This document shows positions 1 through 10,959 of a stretch of 64,000 nucleotides of DNA, piece by piece; within the stretch, counting starts at the first letter, position 1, and each line of letters opens with the position of its first letter. The DNA is from Streptomyces sp. SS1-1 (GTDB lineage: Bacteria; Actinomycetota; Actinomycetes; Streptomycetales; Streptomycetaceae), in the NCBI RefSeq assembly GCF_008973465.1, contig NZ_WBXN01000004.1:2892501-2956500 (forward strand), in the 5' to 3' direction. The position numbers and the translations under genes are program-made. The notes under the pieces were generated by a model. That model searched no databases. It was not told the origin of the DNA and worked only from the letters and a program-made list of their open reading frames with translations.

Positions 1-972
1 CTGCTCGACGTCACCCGTATCGCCCTCACGCGCGGCACGCCCGCCGACGACATAGACGTAGACGAGGAACGCCAGCTCGGCGAGGACGCCGATGGTGATG
101 CGCGCCCAGGTGGGCAGGCCGGAGGGTGTGACGAAGCCTTCGATGGCGCCGGACACGAAAAGGACCAGCGCGAGGCCTATCGCCATGCCCAGGGCGGCCC
201 GGCCCTCCTCCGCCAAGGCGGAGCGCCTCGTACGCGGACCCGGGTCGATCAGGGTCCAGCCGAGGCGCAGGCCGGTGCCGGCGGCGACGAAGACCGCCGT
301 GAGCTCCAGCAGGCCGTGCGGGAGGATCAGGCCGAGGAAGGTGTCCAGGCGGCCTGCCGACGACATCAGGCCGATGCCCACGCCGAGGTTGAGCATGTTC
401 TGGAAGAGGATCCAGAGCACAGGCAGGCCGAGGAAGACGCCGAGGATCAGGCAGAGCGCGGCCGCCCACGCGTTGTTCGTCCAGACCTGGGCGGCGAACG
501 ACGCCGCCGGATGGCTGGAGTAGTACGTCTCGTACTGGCCGCCGGGGCGGGTCAGTTCCCGGAGCTGGCTCGGGGCCGCGATGGTGGCCTGTACTTCGGG
601 GTGGGTGCCGATCCACCACCCCAGGAGGACCGCGACCAGCGTGGACAGGAGCGCGGTCGGCACCCACCAGTGGCGGCAGCGGTAGACCGCGGCGGGGAAG
701 CTGTGCGCGAAGAAGCGGGTCACGTCGCGCCAGGACGCGCGGCGGGTGCCGGTGACGGCGCTGCGCGCGCGGGCCACGAGCTGGCTGAGGCGGCCGGTCA
801 GCTGCGGGTCCGGGGCGCTCGACTGGATCAGGGACAGGTGGGTGGCCGCGCGCTGGTAGAGGACGACGAGTTCGTCGGCCTCGGCGCCCGTGAGCCGGCG
901 TCGGCGGCCCAGCAGGGTGTCGAGGCGGTCCCACTCCGCCCGGTGGGCGGTGACGAAGACGTCGAGGTCCAT
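1..972 (-). CDS. SpoIIM-like integral membrane protein (3' end beyond window)
   Basis: Reads leftward from ATG at 972 and is still open at base 1, so 324 codons are visible and the C terminus is missing. The N-terminal 100 residues are soluble, helical and Arg-rich. A clear membrane segment follows at about 102-122 (WWVPTALLSTLVAVLLGWW), then several more hydrophobic stretches separated by Gly-rich turns, as in the stage II sporulation protein M family. The mRNA upstream reads AGGAAAGCAG before the ATG, a good ribosome site. It is divergent from an RDD-domain membrane protein; this SpoIIM/RDD pairing is common in actinobacteria. In Bacillus SpoIIM helps spore-septum peptidoglycan hydrolysis; the role in Streptomyces is not established. 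I am confident of the family, not of the function. Confidence 0.85.
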   Translation of the reverse strand, partial: MDLDVFVTAHRAEWDRLDTLLGRRRRLTGAEADELVVLYQRAATHLSLIQSSAPDPQLTGRLSQLVARARSAVTGTRRASWRDVTRFFAHSFPAAVYRCRHWWVPTALLSTLVAVLLGWWIGTHPEVQATIAAPSQLRELTRPGGQYETYYSSHPAASFAAQVWTNNAWAAALCLILGVFLGLPVLWILFQNMLNLGVGIGLMSSAGRLDTFLGLILPHGLLELTAVFVAAGTGLRLGWTLIDPGPRTRRSALAEEGRAALGMAIGLALVLFVSGAIEGFVTPSGLPTWARITIGVLAELAFLVYVYVVGGRAAREGDTGDVEQ

Positions 973-1101
973 CTGCTTTCCTGCTCCCCGGCTGTTCGTC
1001 GGCGGTTCCTGGTGGACGTCAGCTTGTCGTACTGCGGCGCGACGCGCCCTCAGCTTGGCAGACTGGCCGCTCAAGGGGCAGGTCAGGGAAGGACGGTCGG
1101 C

Positions 1102-2025
1102 GTGAGTGAGCTGGTGACGGGCGAGGCGGTGGCGCTGGAGCTGCGCCCCGCGAAGCTGCCCAGCAGGGCCCTGGCCGTGCTGCTGGATCTGGTGGTGGCC
1201 GTGGTCGCGTACATCGTCGTGACCATCGGTGTGGTGGCCGCGACAGCGTCGCTGGATGAGGCGGCGCAGGCCGCGCTGTCGGTCGGGCTGTTCGTGTTGC
1301 TGCTGGTCGGCGGGCCGATCGCGGTCGAGACGCTCAGTCATGGGCGTTCGCTGGGGAAGCTGGCCTGCGGGTTGCGGGTGGTGCGGGACGACGGGGGGCC
1401 GATCCGGTTCCGGCACGCCCTGGTACGGGGGCTCATCGGTGTCATCGAGATTCTGCTGACGCTCGGCGTGGTCGCGGTCATCGCGTCGCTCGTCTCCGCG
1501 CGCGGGCGGCGGCTCGGTGACGTCTTCGCCGGGACGCTCGTCGTACGGGAGCGGGTGCCCGCGGCGCCGACCGGGTTCGTCCCGCCTCCCCCGCCGTGGC
1601 TGGCGGGGCGGTTCTCGGCGCTCGACCTATCGGCCGTGCCGGACGGGCTGTGGCTCTCCGTGCGTCAGTACCTCACGCGGATGCAGACGCTGGATCCGCA
1701 GGTGGGCTGGAGCATGGCGCAGCGGCTCGCGGCGGAGGTGGCGGGCCGTACGGGCGCGCCGGTGCCGCCGGGTGTGCCGCCCGCCGCCTACCTCGCCGCG
1801 GTGCTGCACGAGCGGCAGACGCGGGAGGCCCGCCGCGCCTTCGCCGCAACGCCTCCGGCCGGTGACCACCCGGGCGTCATTCCCGGCACGATGCCCGTGC
1901 CCCAGGAGACCGCGCCCTATCGGCCGGAGCCCGCGGAGCCCTATCGCCCGGTATCTCAAGACCCGCCCGCTGAGGATCGGTCCGGTGATGCCCGGCCGTC
2001 GACCGGGTTCGTTCCGCCTGCCTAG
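1102..2025 (+). CDS. RDD-family membrane protein
   Basis: 307 residues from GTG 1102, preceded by GGGAAGGA. Three membrane helices lie at roughly 23-47, 54-76 and 108-130. The Arg before helix 1 (PSRALAVLLDLVV), the Asp in helix 1 and the charged SHGRSLGKLACGLRVV loop match the RDD family. After about residue 160 the protein becomes a Pro/Ala-rich cytoplasmic tail ending in TGFVPPA. The same TGFVPP string also occurs at the membrane-proximal start of the tail. RDD proteins are proposed ion exchangers or transporters, but no substrate can be read here. It is divergent from the SpoIIM-like gene with about 130 bases between starts. An in-frame ORF extends upstream, but only this start has a ribosome site and family-like N terminus. 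Confidence 0.88.
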   Translation: MSELVTGEAVALELRPAKLPSRALAVLLDLVVAVVAYIVVTIGVVAATASLDEAAQAALSVGLFVLLLVGGPIAVETLSHGRSLGKLACGLRVVRDDGGPIRFRHALVRGLIGVIEILLTLGVVAVIASLVSARGRRLGDVFAGTLVVRERVPAAPTGFVPPPPPWLAGRFSALDLSAVPDGLWLSVRQYLTRMQTLDPQVGWSMAQRLAAEVAGRTGAPVPPGVPPAAYLAAVLHERQTREARRAFAATPPAGDHPGVIPGTMPVPQETAPYRPEPAEPYRPVSQDPPAEDRSGDARPSTGFVPPA

Positions 2026-2045
2026 GCTCCTCCCCCGGGGCTCCG

Positions 2046-2660
2046 TCAACTGAACGTCGACGGCGGGGAGTCCAGGTCCTCCAGCTCGATGCCGGGGGCC
2101 GCGAGGACCACGTCGCCGGCGATGTGCACGGTGTGCCGTTCGCCGGTGTCCAGGGCGGTGACCTCGTACGCGTCCACGGTCAGGGGGCCGTTGTCAGTGG
2201 CGTGTGTTTCGCTGTTCACCAGTGCCCAGGACTGGTCCACGGTGCGGGGGGCGAGGACCGGGTCCGTGAGGGCCAGCAGGCGTACGCGGGTCGCGGAGGC
2301 GGAGGGGGTGAGGCGCAGCAGACGGGTGGTGGCGACGAGGAACGCGGGGGACGTCCCGGTGAAGGCGTGGGCGGGCACGTTGCCTTCGGTGGCCTCGGTT
2401 CCGGTGGGGTCGGTGCGGACCCAGGTGACGCCTTCGAGGGCCGCGCCGCGGACCTGCCAGTCCCCGGCGTGGAGTTCCAGGCGGAGGGGGCGGCCGAGTG
2501 CGTCGAGGGTGAGGTCGACGGAGCCGTTGTCCTGGCCGGCGGGGGTGGTGCGCCGGGCGACGTAGCGCCAGCCGGAGGGCCCGGGGGCGCACTGGAAGTG
2601 TTCGTGGGCGAAGGGGGTGTGATCGTGCGGATCGAGGAGCGAATAGCGGCCGCGGGGCAT
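2046..2660 (-). CDS. Hypothetical protein, 204 aa
   Basis: Leftward from ATG 2660, with AGGA about 6 bases upstream in the mRNA. The protein is soluble-looking, with no signal peptide or membrane helix. It has alternating beta-prone stretches such as GSVDLTLDALGRPLRLEL and many Thr/Val residues. It resembles small Streptomyces proteins of unknown function that contain repeated beta-hairpins (e.g. VTWVRTDPTG). It ends 21 bases past the stop of the convergent RDD gene and lies downstream of ahcY, separated from it by a strong terminator, so it is probably transcribed on its own. I do not recognise a domain and assign no function. Confidence 0.75.
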   Translation of the reverse strand: MPRGRYSLLDPHDHTPFAHEHFQCAPGPSGWRYVARRTTPAGQDNGSVDLTLDALGRPLRLELHAGDWQVRGAALEGVTWVRTDPTGTEATEGNVPAHAFTGTSPAFLVATTRLLRLTPSASATRVRLLALTDPVLAPRTVDQSWALVNSETHATDNGPLTVDAYEVTALDTGERHTVHIAGDVVLAAPGIELEDLDSPPSTFS

Positions 2661-2773
2661 CGGGGTCCTGGGGCTTGACGGGCGGTCCGGTCTCGCGAGC
2701 GGTCCGGTCGTGACGGGCTGGTCCGGCCGCGCGGGCCGAGTGTCGTACGCGCGAGGGGCGTACGGGCCAAAGG

Positions 2774-2808
2774 GGCAGGCCCCCGGCACGGGGGTGCGGG
2801 GGCCTGCC
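2774..2808 (-). terminator. Terminator downstream of ahcY
   Basis: Perfect 12-bp stem (2774-2785 with 2797-2808, arms GGCAGGCCCCCG / CGGGGGCCTGCC) around an 11-base loop. It lies 40 bases past the ahcY stop. There is no U tract, as is usual in Streptomyces. Confidence 0.8.
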
Positions 2809-2848
2809 TCGGTGGATCGGCTGCTGCCGAGGGAGCGGTGCGCTCGGC

Positions 2849-4743
<1,895 letters not shown>

Positions 4744-6849
4744 GTGACCAGTCCAGCCGGCCCTCCCCCCACGGGCGGCGGTGGCGAGCAGCGCAGTGTG
4801 AGGTTGCTCGCCGTGACCGCGTGCCCGACCGGCATCGCCCACACGTACATGGCGGCCGAGAAGCTCGCGCAGGCCGCCGAGAGCCGCGGCATCGATATGA
4901 AGGTGGAGACGCAGGGCTCCATCGGCGCGGAGAACGTCCTCGATGACAACGATGTCGCACTGGCGGACGGCGTGATCGTCGCCGCCGACAAGGACGTGGA
5001 CCTGAGCCGGTTCGCGGGCAAGCGGGTGCTGACCGTGGGGGTGGCGGAGGGCATCCGGCACCCTGAGCAACTCATCGACCGGGTGCTGTCCGCGCCCGTG
5101 CACACGGCCGAAGGCGACCCCACCGCCCCCACCGCTCCCGCGTCCGCCGACGGACGGGAGCGCGGCGCCGGGTACAAGGCACTGATGAACGGCGTCAGCT
5201 ACATGATCCCGTTCGTCGTGGTCGGAGGGCTGCTGATCGCGATATCGCTGTCGCTGGGAGGGCACACGGACCCGTCGGGCGGCCTCGTCATCCCGGAGGA
5301 CTCCTTCTGGATGGACGTGAACAACATCGGCGTCATCGGCTTCACGCTGATGGTGCCGATCCTGTCCGGCTACATCGCCTACGCCATCGGCGACCGGCCC
5401 GCGCTCGTGCCCGGCATGATCGGCGGCTGGATCGCCGACACCGGGGAGTTGTACGACTCCAAGGCGGGCGCCGGGTTCATCGGGGCCATCGTGACCGGGT
5501 TCCTCGCCGGGTATCTGGTGCGGTGGATCAAGAAGGTCAGAGTCCCGAAGTTCGCGCAGCCCATCATGCCGATCATCGTGATCCCGATCGTGGCGACCAC
5601 GGCGCTCGGGCTGTTCTTCGTCCACGTCATCGGCAAGCCGATCTCCTGGGTGTTCGAGCACCTGACCGACTGGCTCAGCGAGATGGCGGGGACCAGCGCG
5701 GTACTGCTCGGCGCGATTCTCGGCCTGATGATCGCGTTCGACATGGGCGGGCCGGTGAACAAGACGGCGTTCCTGTTCGGCGCCGGGCTCATCGCGACCG
5801 GCAACCAGACCGTCATGGGCATGTGCGCGGCCGCGATCCCGGTGATGCCGCTGGGCCAGGGGCTGGCCACGCTGCTGCGGCGGCGTCTGTACTCCGAGCA
5901 GGAGCGGGAGACCGGGTTCGCCGCGCTGTTCATGGGCTGCTTCGGCATCTCCGAGGGCGCGATCCCGTTCGCGGCGGCACGGCCCGCGCAGGTGATCCCG
6001 GCGAACATGCTGGGCGGCGCGGTCGCCGGTGCGATCGCCGGGGTGGCCGGGGTCGAGGACGCGGTGCCGCACGGCGGGCCGATCGTGGCCGTGCTGGGCG
6101 CGATGAGCGGGGTGCCGATGTTCTTCGTGGCCGTGGTGATCGGGTCGGTGGTGACCGCGTTGACGACGGTCGCGCTCGTCGACGTGAGTGAGCGCGGGCG
6201 GCGGGGCGCGATGGTGCCGGCCGGGGCGGGTGCGGCCGTACCGGAGCCCGTGCCGGTGGGTGCGGGGGCCGGGGGCGCCGGTGGCGCCGTGGAGCGGCCG
6301 GTGGAGCCGGCGGGCGCCGCGTCCGCTCCGGCCGAGTCGTCCGCCCCCGTCGAGTCGTCCGCCCTCGTCGAGTCGTCCGCGGGTGGCGCCGGGGAGGTGC
6401 TCTCCGGGTATCTGACCGAGCGGACGGTGCGGGTCCGGCTGGACGCCACGGACAAGGCGGACGCGATCCGGGAGATGGCGGCCCTGCTGGCGCGCAGCGG
6501 CCGGGTCGTGGACGAGGACGAGCTGGTGGCGACCGCGCTGCGGCGGGAGGAGCAGGGGACGACCGGGCTCGGTGAGGAGATCGCGGTCCCGCACGCCAAG
6601 ACGGACGCGGTGAGCGCGCCGGTCGTCGGTTTCGCCCGGTCCGCCGAGGGCGTCGAGTGGGACTCCCCGGACGGTACGAGGGCCCGGCTGGTGTTCATGA
6701 TCGCCGTACCGGAGGCGGCCGCCGGTGACGAGCATCTGCGCATCCTGGCGCTGCTGTCGCGGAGGCTGACGGACGCGGGGTTCCGGGAGCGGCTGCTGGC
6801 CGCGCCGGACGAGGCGGCCGTCGTGGAGGTGCTGCGCGAGGTCGGCTAA
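4744..6849 (+). CDS. fruA: PTS fructose-family permease, fused IIB-IIC-IIA
   Basis: 701 residues from GTG 4744, ribosome site TAAGGAG 7 bases upstream. Domain order: IIB at about 18-115, with phosphocysteine Cys27 in TACPTGIAHTYMAAE. IIC, a multi-helix membrane domain with MGGPVNKTAF and GISEGAIPFA, spans about 140-490. A Pro/Ala/Glu/Ser-rich linker follows at about 490-560. IIA is at about 560-700, with the phosphohistidine in EEIAVPHAKTD. It imports and phosphorylates a sugar using phosphate from HPr. The family is fructose/mannitol type; fructose is likeliest, but a mannose-type sugar cannot be excluded because manA lies nearby. No fruK or fruR is adjacent, unlike the classic operon. A bidirectional terminator follows. 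Confidence 0.9.
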   Translation: MTSPAGPPPTGGGGEQRSVRLLAVTACPTGIAHTYMAAEKLAQAAESRGIDMKVETQGSIGAENVLDDNDVALADGVIVAADKDVDLSRFAGKRVLTVGVAEGIRHPEQLIDRVLSAPVHTAEGDPTAPTAPASADGRERGAGYKALMNGVSYMIPFVVVGGLLIAISLSLGGHTDPSGGLVIPEDSFWMDVNNIGVIGFTLMVPILSGYIAYAIGDRPALVPGMIGGWIADTGELYDSKAGAGFIGAIVTGFLAGYLVRWIKKVRVPKFAQPIMPIIVIPIVATTALGLFFVHVIGKPISWVFEHLTDWLSEMAGTSAVLLGAILGLMIAFDMGGPVNKTAFLFGAGLIATGNQTVMGMCAAAIPVMPLGQGLATLLRRRLYSEQERETGFAALFMGCFGISEGAIPFAAARPAQVIPANMLGGAVAGAIAGVAGVEDAVPHGGPIVAVLGAMSGVPMFFVAVVIGSVVTALTTVALVDVSERGRRGAMVPAGAGAAVPEPVPVGAGAGGAGGAVERPVEPAGAASAPAESSAPVESSALVESSAGGAGEVLSGYLTERTVRVRLDATDKADAIREMAALLARSGRVVDEDELVATALRREEQGTTGLGEEIAVPHAKTDAVSAPVVGFARSAEGVEWDSPDGTRARLVFMIAVPEAAAGDEHLRILALLSRRLTDAGFRERLLAAPDEAAVVEVLREVG

Positions 6850-6876
6850 GGGCTGTCCCGCGCGGAGGGCATGTGC

Positions 6877-6913
6877 CGAGGGGCCCGCCGGAGGTGTTCC
6901 GGCGGGCCCCTCG
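6877..6913. terminator. Bidirectional terminator between PTS gene and CDF gene
   Basis: Perfect 16-bp stem (6877-6892 with 6898-6913) closing a 5-base loop, placed between two convergent stops. Confidence 0.9.
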
Positions 6914-6928
6914 GGTGAGCGGGTGGTG

Positions 6929-7909
6929 TCAGTGGTCCGTGTCGTGCGGGGCGGGGCCGCCCGGGGTCGCCTCGGGGTCGGCGCCCTTGGCCGCCTCGGT
7001 CTCGCTGTAGATGTCGGGCTCGAGGTAGATGACGCGGGCGATCGGGACGGCCTCGCGGATCCGGGCCTCGGCGGCGTTGATCGCGGTGGCGACCTCGCGG
7101 GCCGTGTCGTCGTGCTGGACGGCGATCTTGGCGGCGACGAGGAGTTCCTCGGGGCCGAGGTGGAGCGTGCGCATGTGGATGATGCCGGTGACGGTGTCGC
7201 CGTCGACGATGGCGGCCTCGATGCGCTTGGTCTCCTCGGCGCCCGCGGACTCGCCGAGCAGCAGCGACTTGGTCTCGATGGCCAGGACGACCGCGATCAG
7301 GACGAGCAGGACGCCGATGCAGAGGGTGCCGACGCCGTCCCAGACGCCGTCGCCGGTGAGCAGGGCGAGGCCGACGCCGCCCAGGGCGAGGACCAGACCG
7401 ACCAGCGCGCCGAAGTCCTCCAGCAGGACGACGGGCAGCTCGGGCGCCTTCGCGTGGCGGATGAACTCCTTCCAGGACTTCTCGGCGCGCGTGGTGTTGG
7501 ACTCCTTGATGGCCGTCCGGAAGGAGAAGCCCTCGGCGATGATCGCGAAGACGAGGACGCCGACCGGCCAGTACCAGTGCTCGATCTCGTGGGGATGCTT
7601 GATCTTCTCGTAGCCCTCGTAGAGGGCGAACATGCCGCCGACCGAGAACAGGATGATCGAGACGAGGAAGGCGTAGATGTAACGCTCGCGGCCGTAGCCG
7701 AAGGGGTGTTGCGGGGTCGCCTCGCGCTGGGCCTTCTTGCCGCCGACGAGCAGCAGGGCCTGGTTGCCGGAGTCGGCGAGCGAGTGCACGCCTTCGGCGA
7801 GCATCGACGACGAGCCGCTGAACGCGAACGCCACGAACTTCGATGCAGCGATCGCGAGGTTGGCGCCGAGTGCCGCCACGATCGCCTTGGTACCGCCTGA
7901 CGCGCTCAT
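6929..7909 (-). CDS. Cation diffusion facilitator family transporter
   Basis: 326 residues from ATG 7909. Membrane helices alternate with short loops from about residue 8 to 235. Typical CDF features are GANLAIAASKFVAF in helix 1, the HSLADSGNQ motif in helix 2 carrying a metal-site Asp, and the cytoplasmic C-terminal domain (about 240-310, MRTLHLGPEELLVAAKI). The tail is acidic and His-ending (APHDTDH). CDF proteins export divalent cations such as Zn, Fe, Mn or Co by proton antiport; the metal cannot be read. Its start is 171 bases from the manA stop on the same strand, so it may be a distal member of the mannose gene set or separately expressed. Confidence 0.88.
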   Translation of the reverse strand: MSASGGTKAIVAALGANLAIAASKFVAFAFSGSSSMLAEGVHSLADSGNQALLLVGGKKAQREATPQHPFGYGRERYIYAFLVSIILFSVGGMFALYEGYEKIKHPHEIEHWYWPVGVLVFAIIAEGFSFRTAIKESNTTRAEKSWKEFIRHAKAPELPVVLLEDFGALVGLVLALGGVGLALLTGDGVWDGVGTLCIGVLLVLIAVVLAIETKSLLLGESAGAEETKRIEAAIVDGDTVTGIIHMRTLHLGPEELLVAAKIAVQHDDTAREVATAINAAEARIREAVPIARVIYLEPDIYSETEAAKGADPEATPGGPAPHDTDH

Positions 7910-8079
7910 GTGTCGCGTTGTCCCTTCGCCTTCGGAGCCTTCGAGCCTTCGTGCCTACGTCGTCCGGGCGTCGTCGGAGAGGGCGCACTGCCCCCGCTCG
8001 GCTTTGCCCGGCCTTTGCCGGTGGGCCATTGTCGCAGCCGGGCCGGCACCTGGTCCGCCGGGTCGCCGGATGCCCTCGG

Positions 8080-9231
8080 TCAGGCGACGACCGTGGCCCG
8101 GAACAACGTGCCGACACCGGACACTTCGGCCTTTTCGCCCGCCGGGACGAAGACCGACTGGCCCGGCGTCAGGTCGTGTTCCCCGGCGCGGACGGAACCC
8201 GACGTGCAGAGCAGGATCTGCGGGGTCGCGCGGGTGAGGTCGTGGGCGGTGGTGCCCTCCGCCAGGACGTACCGGGAGAGCCGGAACTCGTCGATCGGGG
8301 TCTCGTAGACCTCTTCGCCGTCCGGCGCGGCCTCGGGGCGCAGCACTCCGGGGTCGCCCGCCTCGAAGCGGACGATGCGCAGGAGTTCGGGGACGTCGAC
8401 GTGCTTCGGGGTGAGGCCGCAGCGCAGGACGTTGTCGGAGTTGGCCATGATCTCGACGCCGAGCCCGTTCAGGTAGGCGTGCGGGATGCCGGCGCCGAGG
8501 AACAGGGCCTCGCCGGGCTGCAGCCGGACGTGGTTGAGGAGCATGGCGGCGATGACGCCGGGGTCGCCGGGGTAGTGGTGGGCGATGCCGGCGTACGGGG
8601 CGTACTCGCCGCCGAGGCGGTCGCAGGCGGCCGCGGCCTCGGCGACGGTGTGGGCCATGGCGTCGCGGTCGGCGGTGAGGACGGCGGTCAGCACCTCGCG
8701 CAGGGCCGCCTCCTCGGGGCGGGCGTGCAGCAGGTCGACGTACGGCTTGAGGGAGTCGACGCCGAGGGCGTCCAGCAGGGCGGCCGCCCGGAGCGGGTCG
8801 CGGAAGCCGCACAGGCCGTCGAACTCGGTGAGCGCGCAGATCAGTTCGGGTTTGTGGTTGGCGTCCTTGTAGTTGCGGTGGCCGGCGTCCACGGGGATGC
8901 CGCGGCGCTCCTCGTCCTCGTACCCCTGCTTCGCCTGGGCGAGGTCGGGGTGGACCTGGAGGGAGAGCGGGGCGGCGGCGGCGAGGAGCTTGAGGAGGAA
9001 GGGCAGGCGGGGGCCGAACTTGGCGACGGTCGCCGCGCCCAGTTCACGCTCGGGGTCGGCCTCGATGACCTCGACGAGAGTGCCGCGCGCTGTGCGCGAG
9101 GGGGCGCCGGGGTGGGCGCCCATCCACATCTCCGCCTGCGGTTCGCCGGTCGGCTCGACGCCGAGGAGCGCCGGGAGGGCGGTGATGGAACCCCAGGCGT
9201 AGGGGCGGACGGTGTTGTCGAGGCGGTCCAT
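8080..9231 (-). CDS. manA: Mannose-6-phosphate isomerase, class I
   Basis: 383 residues from ATG 9231 (MDRLDNTVRPYAWGS, the usual family start; an in-frame extension to 9327 lacks family similarity). It interconverts fructose-6-P and mannose-6-P, feeding GDP-mannose for cell-wall glycans, lipids and glycoproteins. Zinc-site residues are visible: Gln/His in LSLQVHPD (about 100), Glu in DANHKPELI (about 135), and His in GAGIPHAYLNG (about 255). The C-terminal cupin fold ends in FRATVVA. It is last of the leftward run manB - Trm112-like - SIS isomerase - manA. About 160 bases separate it from the SIS gene, with no terminator that I can see. Confidence 0.95.
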   Translation of the reverse strand: MDRLDNTVRPYAWGSITALPALLGVEPTGEPQAEMWMGAHPGAPSRTARGTLVEVIEADPERELGAATVAKFGPRLPFLLKLLAAAAPLSLQVHPDLAQAKQGYEDEERRGIPVDAGHRNYKDANHKPELICALTEFDGLCGFRDPLRAAALLDALGVDSLKPYVDLLHARPEEAALREVLTAVLTADRDAMAHTVAEAAAACDRLGGEYAPYAGIAHHYPGDPGVIAAMLLNHVRLQPGEALFLGAGIPHAYLNGLGVEIMANSDNVLRCGLTPKHVDVPELLRIVRFEAGDPGVLRPEAAPDGEEVYETPIDEFRLSRYVLAEGTTAHDLTRATPQILLCTSGSVRAGEHDLTPGQSVFVPAGEKAEVSGVGTLFRATVVA

Positions 9232-9394
9232 GCGGGTTCTGCCTGCTCTCTGTGCGTGCGTGCCGGCGCGTACGAGCGCGGGTCTTCGGTGGGACACGAA
9301 GGGGTGGGCGCGAAGGGTGGGACACAAGCGCGCTCAGGGCCTCCGTGTGGTGGTGCGCGCGCCTACGGCCGCCCCGTGCACCCCGGGGACAGGT

Positions 9395-10522
9395 CTAGGC
9401 GCCCGAGGCGAGCGCCAGGTAGACGGCGGCGAAATCCGTGACGGCGATCAGTTCCGCGAGGGTCTCCAGCTCGTCGCCGGGTTCCGGTTCGAGCTCGCTG
9501 ATCGGGGTGTCGTGGCTGAGGGCCAGGTCGCGGGCGGCGGGCGCGGCGGTGAGGCCGCCGATCGGCCGGTCGCGCAGCAGCACCACGCGCGCGTGCAGCG
9601 CCGCGGGCTCCTCGACGCGGTCCCGGAAGAAGTCGTCGGGGTCGGCGCTGGCCGCGAGCCGGCCGGCGAGCAGGGCGCTGTGCGCGGAGAGGGCCTCGGG
9701 CAGTTCGGCGACGAGGGACGGGTGGCCGGAGAGCTCGGCGAGCGCGGCGGCGAACCGGCGGCCGGCCGGGCCCGCGGACACGCCTTCCGTCCACACCAGC
9801 GGCAGCGCGTCGGCGAGTTCGGCGGCGAGCGTCTTGGCCGGGTTGCTGTACGTGGCGACGGCGGGCCCGCAGCGCTCGGCGACCAGGTCGAGGCGGTCGG
9901 CGACCTTCTGCACGACGTCGGGCGGGGCCGCGACGATCCCGGTCCGGTCGAGCAGCGCGAGGAGGGGGGTCAGCAGCGCCCACAGCACGCCGGGCGAGGA
10001 GGCGGCGAGCGGGGTGTCCGACTCGTACGGCGCCGTCGCCATCGGCACGAACAGGCCGTGGCTGTTGGGCACGGCCTCGGCGAGCGGGGAGCCGGCGGGG
10101 GACACGGCGACGACGGTGCAGCCGCGGCGGTAGGCCTGCTCGGCGAGCAGCGACAGGCCGGGTTCGCTGCCGTCGGGGGTGGCGATCAGCAGCAGGTCGA
10201 CGGAGCCGGCCCAGCCCGGCAGCTCCCAGCGCAGGGCGCCGCCCGCGGGGGCGACGCCGGTGGGCGCGAGGCGGGTGACGGGGCTGGTGGCACCGGCGAG
10301 TGTGCCGAGGAGGTCGGCGACGCAGATGGCGGCGGCGCCGGGGCCCGCGATCAGGAGGGCGCGGGGGCGGCCGTCGGGCTTGAGGTCGTGGACACCTGCC
10401 TCGGCGGCGTGCCGGGCGGCGGTGCGGACGCGGGCGCCGGCCTCGGCCGCGCCGCGCAGCAGGGCACGGCGATCGGCCTCCGCGAGCGCTTCCGGCGCGT
10501 CGAGCAGCGATTCGTCGAGCAT
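9395..10522 (-). CDS. SIS-domain phosphosugar isomerase-like protein
   Basis: 375 residues from ATG 10522. An N-terminal Rossmann-like SIS domain (GRPRALLIAGPGAAAICVADLLG, with VDLLLIATPDGSEPGLSLLAEQAY) is followed by a C-terminal half typical of the bifunctional phosphoglucose/phosphomannose isomerase C-terminal domain (WTEGVSAGPAGRRFAAALAE, and FFRDRVEEP). Actinobacterial genomes keep this gene beside manA and manB, which suggests a role in hexose-phosphate isomerisation. The Streptomyces protein is divergent in the sugar-binding loop, so catalysis is not assured. It starts 134 bases after the small Trm112-like gene on the same strand. Confidence 0.85.
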   Translation of the reverse strand: MLDESLLDAPEALAEADRRALLRGAAEAGARVRTAARHAAEAGVHDLKPDGRPRALLIAGPGAAAICVADLLGTLAGATSPVTRLAPTGVAPAGGALRWELPGWAGSVDLLLIATPDGSEPGLSLLAEQAYRRGCTVVAVSPAGSPLAEAVPNSHGLFVPMATAPYESDTPLAASSPGVLWALLTPLLALLDRTGIVAAPPDVVQKVADRLDLVAERCGPAVATYSNPAKTLAAELADALPLVWTEGVSAGPAGRRFAAALAELSGHPSLVAELPEALSAHSALLAGRLAASADPDDFFRDRVEEPAALHARVVLLRDRPIGGLTAAPAARDLALSHDTPISELEPEPGDELETLAELIAVTDFAAVYLALASGA

Positions 10523-10656
10523 GGGCGGAAGGCCTCCGATCGCCGGGTCTTCTGGCGGCTCTGTCGTGCCGGTGCGTCGGTGCGGTGCTTCGTGCGGGAG
10601 TCTTCGTCCGCTGCCGCCGGGGGTCCGAAGGACCCGGCGACGGCCGCGGGGTGGTG

Positions 10657-10827
10657 CTACGCGGGGCGGCGGGCCTCGTCGACGAGGAGGACGGGGATGC
10701 CGTCGCGGACGGGGTACGCCAGACCGCAGTCCTGTCCGGTGCAGACCAGCTCGGTGTCCTGCTCCTCCAGGGGGGCGTGGCAGGCCGGGCAGGCGAGGAT
10801 CTCCAGGAGGCCGGCTTCCAGCGGCAT
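10657..10827 (-). CDS. Trm112-family small zinc protein, 56 aa
   Basis: A short gene, ATG 10827 to TAG 10657. It has the Trm112/YcaR layout: [20 protein letters not shown], then [28 protein letters not shown]. Four cysteines (13, 16, 29, 34) form a likely zinc site. Eukaryotic Trm112 activates methyltransferases; the bacterial partners are largely unknown. It sits between manB and the SIS isomerase gene in the same direction, behind a strong hairpin downstream of manB. Its conserved place there suggests a structural or activator role in the mannose gene set, but that is inference. Confidence 0.9.
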   Translation of the reverse strand: MPLEAGLLEILACPACHAPLEEQDTELVCTGQDCGLAYPVRDGIPVLLVDEARRPA

Positions 10828-10926
10828 GGCGGGTCCCTTCTGGGGCGGGTGTCGGTGGTGCGTGGGCGTGTGCGGATGTGCCTGGTCAGCGTACCGCCGG
10901 TGGGGGCGGCTCGCGGGCGCTGCCCT

Positions 10927-10950
10927 GCGGGGCGGCCGGGGCCGCCCCGC
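10927..10950 (-). terminator. Terminator or attenuator between manB and the Trm112-like gene
   Basis: 10-bp perfect GC stem (10927-10936 with 10941-10950), 4-base loop, located 10 bases after the manB stop and 100 bases before the next start. It may reduce read-through from manB into the downstream genes. Confidence 0.75.
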
Positions 10951-10959
10951 GCGCGGGGG

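Noticed and set aside
316..1101. Long N-terminal extension of the RDD ORF
   Set aside because: Its sequence is the mirror of the SpoIIM-like gene; the family start with a ribosome site is GTG 1102.
8080..9327. Upstream ATG start for manA at 9327
   Set aside because: The extra 32 residues do not resemble the family; 9231 gives the standard N terminus.
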